Positions 59,120-64,000 of a DNA stretch of 64,000 nucleotides are shown piece after piece; within the stretch, counting starts at the first letter, position 1, and the number at the start of each line of letters is the position of its first letter. Where the stretch lies: contig NZ_AP023189.1 in the NCBI RefSeq assembly GCF_012767755.2, positions 5,954,001 to 6,018,000 of the forward strand, given 5' to 3'. A model generated the notes under the pieces. The model saw nothing but the letters and a program-made list of their open reading frames with translations, was not told the origin of the DNA and did no database searches. A program made the translations under genes and the position numbers. This DNA comes from Pseudomonas tohonis (GTDB lineage Bacteria; Pseudomonadota; Gammaproteobacteria; Pseudomonadales; Pseudomonadaceae).

Positions 59120-60094
59120 TCAGCCCAATATGGAGACCGACTCCAGGTATTTCAAGGTACGCGGCAGATTGTCGCAAGCCAGGCTGTCCAGCCAGTGTAA
59201 ATCAGCCCAACCCCGTAACCAGGTGAATTGCCGCTTGGCCAATTGGCGCGTGGCGATGATGCCCCGCTCTTCCATTTCGACCCGCGTCAGGTCGCCGTCC
59301 AGGTATTCCCATACCTGGCGATAACCGACAGCTCTTATAGACGGCAGTCCGGCGTGCAAGTCACGTCTTTCGCGCAGAGCTTCGACCTCTTCGACAAAGC
59401 CCTGTTCCAGCATCAGACGAAATCGTTGCGCGATACGCGCGTGCAAAACCTGGCGTTGCGCCGGAGCGATCGCCAAGTGGGCGACAGTATAAGGCAAATG
59501 TCCCCGGCCAGAGGGCCCCGAGTCGGGATTTTGCAACGCCTGTCGCTGACGATGTGCAGTCATCGTCAAACCGCTCACGCGGTACACCTCGAGGGCGCGG
59601 GTGAGCCGCTGGGGGTCGTTGGGATGGATGCGCGCGGCCGACTCGGGGTCCACCTCCGCCAGCTCGCGATGCAGGACATCCCAGCCCTCGCGCTGCGCCC
59701 GCGCTTCCAGTTCCGCACGTACGGCCGGGTCGGCGCTGGGCATGTCCGCCAGGCCCTCCAGCAGCGCCTTGTAGTAGAGCATGGTGCCCCCGACCAGCAG
59801 CGGGATGCGGCCCCTGGCGGTGATCTCGGCCATGGCCTCCAGGGCGTCGGCGCGAAATTCAGCGGCGGAATAGCTCTGGGCCGGATCGCGGATGTCGATC
59901 AACCGATGCGGGAAGGCCTCGAGCACGGACTTGTCAGGCTTGGCGGTGCCGATGTCCATGCCGCGATAGACCAACGCCGAGTCGACGCTGATCAGATCGC
60001 AGGGCAGGTGGCGCGCCAGATCCAGGGCGAGGTCGGTCTTGCCGGCAGCGGTGGGGCCCATCAGGAAGATGGCCGGTGGCAGGCGCTCGCCCAT
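59120..60094 (-). CDS. miaA: tRNA dimethylallyltransferase MiaA
   Basis: 324 residues. Walker [14 protein letters not shown] (about residues 10-22), [16 protein letters not shown], and the [19 protein letters not shown] motif. It adds a dimethylallyl group to A37 of tRNAs reading UNN codons. Its ATG lies 1 bp after the mutL stop. Confidence 0.97.
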   Translation of the reverse strand: MGERLPPAIFLMGPTAAGKTDLALDLARHLPCDLISVDSALVYRGMDIGTAKPDKSVLEAFPHRLIDIRDPAQSYSAAEFRADALEAMAEITARGRIPLLVGGTMLYYKALLEGLADMPSADPAVRAELEARAQREGWDVLHRELAEVDPESAARIHPNDPQRLTRALEVYRVSGLTMTAHRQRQALQNPDSGPSGRGHLPYTVAHLAIAPAQRQVLHARIAQRFRLMLEQGFVEEVEALRERRDLHAGLPSIRAVGYRQVWEYLDGDLTRVEMEERGIIATRQLAKRQFTWLRGWADLHWLDSLACDNLPRTLKYLESVSILG

Positions 60095-60095
60095 G

Positions 60096-61982
60096 TCAGC
60101 GGCCACGCAGGAACAGCTTGTCCAGGTCGTCCATGCCCAGTTGCGTCCAGGTCGGACGGCCATGGTTGCACTGGCCACTGCGCTCGGTGTGCTCCATATC
60201 GCGCAGCAAGCCGTTCATTTCGGGCTGGGTGAGGCGGCGATTGGCCCGCACCGCACCGTGGCAGGCCATGGTGCCGAGCAGCTCGTTCAGATGGGCCTGG
60301 ATGCGGTCGCTGGTGCCGTACTCGAGCAGGTCGGCCAGGACGTCACGCACCAGCTGGGTCGCTTCGGCCTGCTTGAGCAATGCCGGGATCTGGCGGATGG
60401 CCAGGGTTTCCGGACCGAGCCGCTGCAGCTCGAAGCCCAGGCGCTGGAACCAGCTCCCATGCTCTTCGGCACAATCGGCCTCGCGCTGGCTGACTGCCAC
60501 CGACTCGGGCACCAGCAGCGGCTGTCCCTTGAGCCCCTCGCTGGCCATCGCCACCTTCAGGCGCTCGTAGGTGATGCGCTCGTGGGCCGCGTGCATGTCC
60601 ACCAGCACCAACCCCTGGGCGTTCTCGGCGAGGATGTAGATACCCTTGAGCTGCGCAAGGGCGTAGCCCAGCGGCGGGATGTCCCCCTGGCTGTCCGGCA
60701 GCGCTGCCGCAGGCTGATTGACCATCGGCGCGAAGTATTCGCGGTAGGCGCCCTGGGCCTCGGCGGTGGCGAGCACAGGAGATGGGCGCGGCGCCTGGTA
60801 GCCGGCACCGGCGCCGCCATGGGACGGCGTCCAGGCGGGCTGGCTGACGGGTTGTTCCAACACGGTCGCCGCCAGGCTCATTTCACCCTGGGGCCCGAAC
60901 TCGCCCGCCTCGATGCCGGTGGTTCGAACCATGCCGCCGACAGCGGCGGGAGCGGCGAGCTGGTCCTCGGGCCGCACCTCGCCAAGAGCGCGGTGCAGGG
61001 TGCCATAAAGGAAGTCGTGGACCATGCGGCTTTCGCGGAAGCGCACCTCGTGCTTGGTCGGGTGGACGTTGACGTCTACCACCGCCGGGTCCACTTCCAG
61101 GAACAGCACGAAGGTCGGGTGCCGGCCGTTGTAGAGCACATCGCGGTAGGCCTGGCGCACCGCGTGCACCACCAGCTTGTCGCGCACCATGCGACCGTTC
61201 ACATAGAAATACTGCAGGTCCGCCTGGCTGCGGGAGAAGGTCGGCAACCCGACCCAGCCCCACAGGTGCAGGCCGTTGCGCTCCACCTCGATGGGCAGGG
61301 CCTGCTCCAGGAAGGCCGGGCCGCAGACGCTGGCCACGCGCCGCGCACGGGATATCTCGTCCTTCGCCTCATGCAGGGCGAAGACCGTCTTGTTGTTGTG
61401 GCGCAGGTGGAAAGCGACATCGAAGCGGGCCAGGGCCAGGCGCTTGATCACTTCCTGCAGGTGGTCGAATTCGGTCTTCTCCGCACGCAGGAACTTGCGC
61501 CGCGCCGGCGTATTGAAGAACAGGTCGCGCACCTCCACCGAGGTGCCCACCGGGTGGGCGGCGGGCTGCACCCGCGCCTCCATGTCACGCCCCTCGGTCT
61601 CGACCTGCCAGGCCTGCTCGGCATCAGGGGTACGCGAGGTCATGGTCAGGCGCGCGACGGAACTGATGGACGCCAGCGCCTCGCCCCGGAAGCCCAGGCT
61701 CATCACCCGCTCCAGGTCTTCGAGGTCGCGGATCTTGCTGGTGGCGTGGCGTGCCAGGGCGAGCGGCAGGTCGTCGGCCGGGATGCCGCCGCCGTCGTCA
61801 CGGACCCGCAGCAGCTTGATGCCACCCTGCTCGACCTCGACGTCGATGCGCCGGGCACCCGCGTCGAGGCTGTTCTCCAGCAGCTCCTTGATCACCGATG
61901 CGGGGCGTTCAACCACCTCGCCAGCGGCGATCTGGTTCGCCAGCCGGGGGCTGAGCAGCTGGATGCGACGCAACTCGGTCAT
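60096..61982 (-). CDS. mutL: DNA mismatch repair protein MutL
   Basis: 628 residues. N-terminal GHKL ATPase ([38 protein letters not shown]), a flexible Pro/Ala-rich linker (about 340-430), and a C-terminal domain containing [12 protein letters not shown], which fits the D[M/Q]HA-x2-E-x4-E endonuclease motif absent from E. coli MutL. It therefore probably nicks DNA during repair in this non-Dam organism. The start overlaps the amiB stop by 4 nt. Confidence 0.97.
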   Translation of the reverse strand: MTELRRIQLLSPRLANQIAAGEVVERPASVIKELLENSLDAGARRIDVEVEQGGIKLLRVRDDGGGIPADDLPLALARHATSKIRDLEDLERVMSLGFRGEALASISSVARLTMTSRTPDAEQAWQVETEGRDMEARVQPAAHPVGTSVEVRDLFFNTPARRKFLRAEKTEFDHLQEVIKRLALARFDVAFHLRHNNKTVFALHEAKDEISRARRVASVCGPAFLEQALPIEVERNGLHLWGWVGLPTFSRSQADLQYFYVNGRMVRDKLVVHAVRQAYRDVLYNGRHPTFVLFLEVDPAVVDVNVHPTKHEVRFRESRMVHDFLYGTLHRALGEVRPEDQLAAPAAVGGMVRTTGIEAGEFGPQGEMSLAATVLEQPVSQPAWTPSHGGAGAGYQAPRPSPVLATAEAQGAYREYFAPMVNQPAAALPDSQGDIPPLGYALAQLKGIYILAENAQGLVLVDMHAAHERITYERLKVAMASEGLKGQPLLVPESVAVSQREADCAEEHGSWFQRLGFELQRLGPETLAIRQIPALLKQAEATQLVRDVLADLLEYGTSDRIQAHLNELLGTMACHGAVRANRRLTQPEMNGLLRDMEHTERSGQCNHGRPTWTQLGMDDLDKLFLRGR

Positions 61983-63427
61983 GGCTGGGCTGCCAGGGCG
62001 GTCGCCGGGATATCGAGGGTCTGGCCGACCTTGATGTTGTCGTTCTTCAGGCCATTGGCGCTGCGCAGCGCGGCCAGGCTGACCTGGTAGCGCTGCGCGA
62101 TCAGCGCCAGGCTCTCGCCGGAGGTGACCAGATGCTCGCGCGGGCCAGCCGCGATCTTGCCCTGGTCACGCTGCGAGGCGATGTAGGTGCCGGGTGGCGG
62201 GTTCTGCTGGAAGAACTGCTTGATGCCGCCCTGGATGGAGCGCGCCAGCGCCTGCTGGTGGCTCGCGCTGGCCAGCTTCTGCGACTCGTTGTGGTTGGAG
62301 ATGAAGCCGGTCTCGACCAGGATCGACGGGATGTCCGGCGACTTCAGCACCATGAAGCCTGCCTGTTCCACGCGGCGCTTGTGCAGCGGCGTGACACGGC
62401 TGATGTTGGTCAGCACCTTCTGCCCGACGTTGAGGCTGGAGGACAGCGAAGCGGTCATCGACAGGTCCAGCAGCACGCCGGCGAGCATGCGGTCCTTGTC
62501 GTCCAGGCTGACGCTGCCGACACCGCCGATCAGGTCGGAGCGGTTCTCGTTGTCCGCCAGCCAGCGCGCGGTTTCCGAGGTGGCACCACGGTCCGACAGG
62601 GCGAACACCGAGGCCCCGAATGCGCTGCGGCTGGGCGCGGCGTCCGCATGGATGGAAACGAACAGGTCGGCGCCCTTCTTGCGGGCGATCTCGGTGCGCT
62701 TGCGCAGCGGGATGAAGTAGTCGCCGGTACGCACCAGTTCGGCCCGGAAGCCTTTTTCCTGGTTGATCTGGCGCTGCAATTCCTTGGCGATCGCCAGGGT
62801 CACGTCCTTCTCATGCTGGCCCTTGGGGCCCAGCGCGCCCGGGTCCTCGCCGCCGTGACCGGCGTCGATGGCAACGATGATGTCGCGATTGCCACCCGGC
62901 ACCGGTGGCAGCTTGTTGGTGGACGGCTGGGTCGGCGAGACCGGCGGCTGCGGCGTGCTCGGCGCTACCGCCACTTGAGGCGAGGAGGCTTCGTTGGCGG
63001 CGGCTTCCTGGTCGAACAGGTCGACCACCAGGCGGTTGCCGTACTGCTGGTTGGGCGCCAGGGAGAAACTCTTGGGCACGACAGCAGCGGAAACGTCGAT
63101 CACCACACGCAGCTCGGTCGGGCTGCGCTGGGCCGATCGCACGCTGGTGATGGGCGTATTGCTGAGCGACAGCTGCTCCAGCTTGGTGGCCAGCTGGGCG
63201 CCGGTGATGTCGATGACGATACGGTTGGGCGCGGCCAGGGTGAACACACTGTGCTGCACGGGACCGGAGAGGTCGAACACCAGCCGGGTATTGTCAGGGG
63301 CGCGCCAAAGCCTCACGCCACGGACCTCCGCAGCGGCCAGGACATCGGCGGCAAACGCCGCAAGCAGAACCCCAATCCCGGCAAACAGCGCGCGCGAGCG
63401 CATACCCCACCCCATTCTCTTGTTCAT
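61979..63427 (-). CDS. amiB: N-acetylmuramoyl-L-alanine amidase AmiB/AmiC type
   Basis: 482 residues. Signal peptide, AMIN domain (about 35-140), amidase_3 zinc domain with [14 protein letters not shown] and [13 protein letters not shown] (His and Glu zinc ligands), and a C-terminal LysM domain ([20 protein letters not shown]). It cleaves peptidoglycan stem peptides at division septa. The start at 63427 is chosen because it overlaps the tsaE stop (ATGA); ATGs at 63415 and 63403 are alternatives. Confidence 0.93.
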   Translation of the reverse strand: MNKRMGWGMRSRALFAGIGVLLAAFAADVLAAAEVRGVRLWRAPDNTRLVFDLSGPVQHSVFTLAAPNRIVIDITGAQLATKLEQLSLSNTPITSVRSAQRSPTELRVVIDVSAAVVPKSFSLAPNQQYGNRLVVDLFDQEAAANEASSPQVAVAPSTPQPPVSPTQPSTNKLPPVPGGNRDIIVAIDAGHGGEDPGALGPKGQHEKDVTLAIAKELQRQINQEKGFRAELVRTGDYFIPLRKRTEIARKKGADLFVSIHADAAPSRSAFGASVFALSDRGATSETARWLADNENRSDLIGGVGSVSLDDKDRMLAGVLLDLSMTASLSSSLNVGQKVLTNISRVTPLHKRRVEQAGFMVLKSPDIPSILVETGFISNHNESQKLASASHQQALARSIQGGIKQFFQQNPPPGTYIASQRDQGKIAAGPREHLVTSGESLALIAQRYQVSLAALRSANGLKNDNIKVGQTLDIPATALAAQP

Positions 63428-63891
63428 ACTCCCGTGGCCAAGGCGGCGCACCAGGACTCGCCGCGCTCGGAATGCGGCGACAGATGCAGCGTACGGCCGC
63501 CTGCATGGGGGCTAATGGTAATGTCCATGTCGGCCTTTGGCAAAATGCCGCTGCCCCTTTCGGGCCACTCGATCAGGCACAGGGCGTCGCCCTCGAAATA
63601 GTCGCGGATACCCAGGAATTCCAGCTCTTCGGGGTCGGCCAGGCGATAGAGATCGAAGTGGAAAGCACGCAGTTCACCGATCTCGTAGGGCTCGACCAGG
63701 GTGAAGGTCGGGCTCTTCACCGCCCCGCCGTGGCCCAGCCCGCGCAGGATCCCGCGCGACAACGTGGTCTTGCCCGCCCCCAGGTCACCGTGCAGGTAGA
63801 TGATGCCGCGCCCACCCGAGGCCTGCGCCAGGCGCGCGCCCAACGCCAGCATGGCGTCCTCCCCCTCGGCGAAAAGACTCAACTCCGGCAC
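63424..63891 (-). CDS. tsaE: tRNA threonylcarbamoyladenosine biosynthesis ATPase TsaE
   Basis: 155 residues. Walker [15 protein letters not shown] and [11 protein letters not shown] are conserved. It works with TsaB and TsaD to make t6A37. Start is a GTG: 63891 is preferred because GAGGAG lies 8 bp before it; the GTG at 63900 overlaps that ribosome site. Either start overlaps the end of nnr. Confidence 0.93.
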   Translation of the reverse strand: MPELSLFAEGEDAMLALGARLAQASGGRGIIYLHGDLGAGKTTLSRGILRGLGHGGAVKSPTFTLVEPYEIGELRAFHFDLYRLADPEELEFLGIRDYFEGDALCLIEWPERGSGILPKADMDITISPHAGGRTLHLSPHSERGESWCAALATGV

Positions 63892-64000
63892 GGTGAACAC
63901 TCCTCGAGCAGCTGACGAATGGTAGGAATCAGGTCACTGGCCGCCAGCCCGCGCCCCTGGGCGCCGAGCTGCTGACCCGCACTGGCATGCAGCCAGACGG
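63879..64000 (-). CDS. nnr: C-terminal end of Nnr, NAD(P)HX repair enzyme (runs off right edge)
   Basis: About 40 codons are visible: [17 protein letters not shown], then [16 protein letters not shown] and the stop at 63879. LHASAG and GLAASDLIP are typical of the end of the ADP-dependent NAD(P)HX dehydratase domain. The stop lies inside the tsaE coding start, showing coupling. Confidence 0.85.
   Translation of the reverse strand, partial: VWLHASAGQQLGAQGRGLAASDLIPTIRQLLEECSPCRS

Overview
The window is high-GC chromosomal DNA from a gammaproteobacterium of the genus Pseudomonas in the broad sense. The evidence is the protein families and their order: desaturase/DesT, ureEFG, a LIV-type ABC transporter beside lysine/pipecolate genes, azurin, nicD, alr-dnaB, the rpsF-rpsR-rplI operon, rlmB-rnr, purA-hisZ-hflC-hflK-hflX-hfq-miaA-mutL-amiB-tsaE-nnr. 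From memory this order resembles the P. aeruginosa chromosome; no database search was possible. I see no prophage, insertion sequence, integrase or CRISPR array. The accessory material is a pair of repeat-protein genes, dispersed palindromic and heptamer repeats, and a few lineage-specific genes.

Layout. 1-2.4 kb: the start of an AsmA-type gene, then two tandem genes for small secreted proteins built from a 13-residue repeat (VAEGGADRTPGFR type), with a shared upstream motif and each followed by a hairpin. 2.4-5.4 kb: an acyl desaturase and its ferredoxin-type reductase, divergent from the TetR regulator desT, with operator-like palindromes between. 5.6-8 kb: ureE-ureF-ureG-hupE/ureJ nickel and urease maturation genes. 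8.2-9.8 kb: a phosphodiesterase and a short-chain dehydrogenase, convergent and overlapping. 9.8-11 kb: a 1.1 kb gene-free stretch with a cluster of DnaA boxes and about 2.3 copies of a 202 bp tandem repeat.

11-22.6 kb looks like one metabolic locus: an ornithine-cyclodeaminase/ketimine-reductase homologue, a five-gene LIV-type importer with a sigma-54 promoter sequence, amaA and amaB, a LysR regulator, and a compact DUF1338 protein related to 2-oxoadipate dioxygenase/decarboxylase. Together these could import and oxidise pipecolate or lysine-derived compounds to 2-hydroxyglutarate. 22.9-26.7 kb: azurin, a possible 21-residue peptide, a LOG-family hydrolase, small proteins and an MscS channel. 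26.9-33.7 kb: a three-gene operon of two transglutaminase-fold proteins and a circularly permuted ATP-grasp/alpha-E protein, a predicted but poorly characterised peptide or amide-bond system. 34-36.4 kb: a lipoprotein pair, a parallel beta-helix protein and a diheme cytochrome. 36.6-41 kb: YgiQ-type radical SAM protein and the diguanylate cyclase NicD.

41-64 kb is core: alr, dnaB, ribosomal protein operon, rlmB-rnr, two identical tRNA-Leu(CAG) genes behind a strong promoter, a chemoreceptor, purA-hisZ-DUF2065, hflC-hflK-hflX-hfq, miaA-mutL-amiB-tsaE-nnr (nnr truncated by the window edge). Most of it reads on the minus strand with 1-4 nt overlaps, as expected of operons. Seven-base repeats related to CAAGCNN occur in the gaps and form the 3' end of rlmB.
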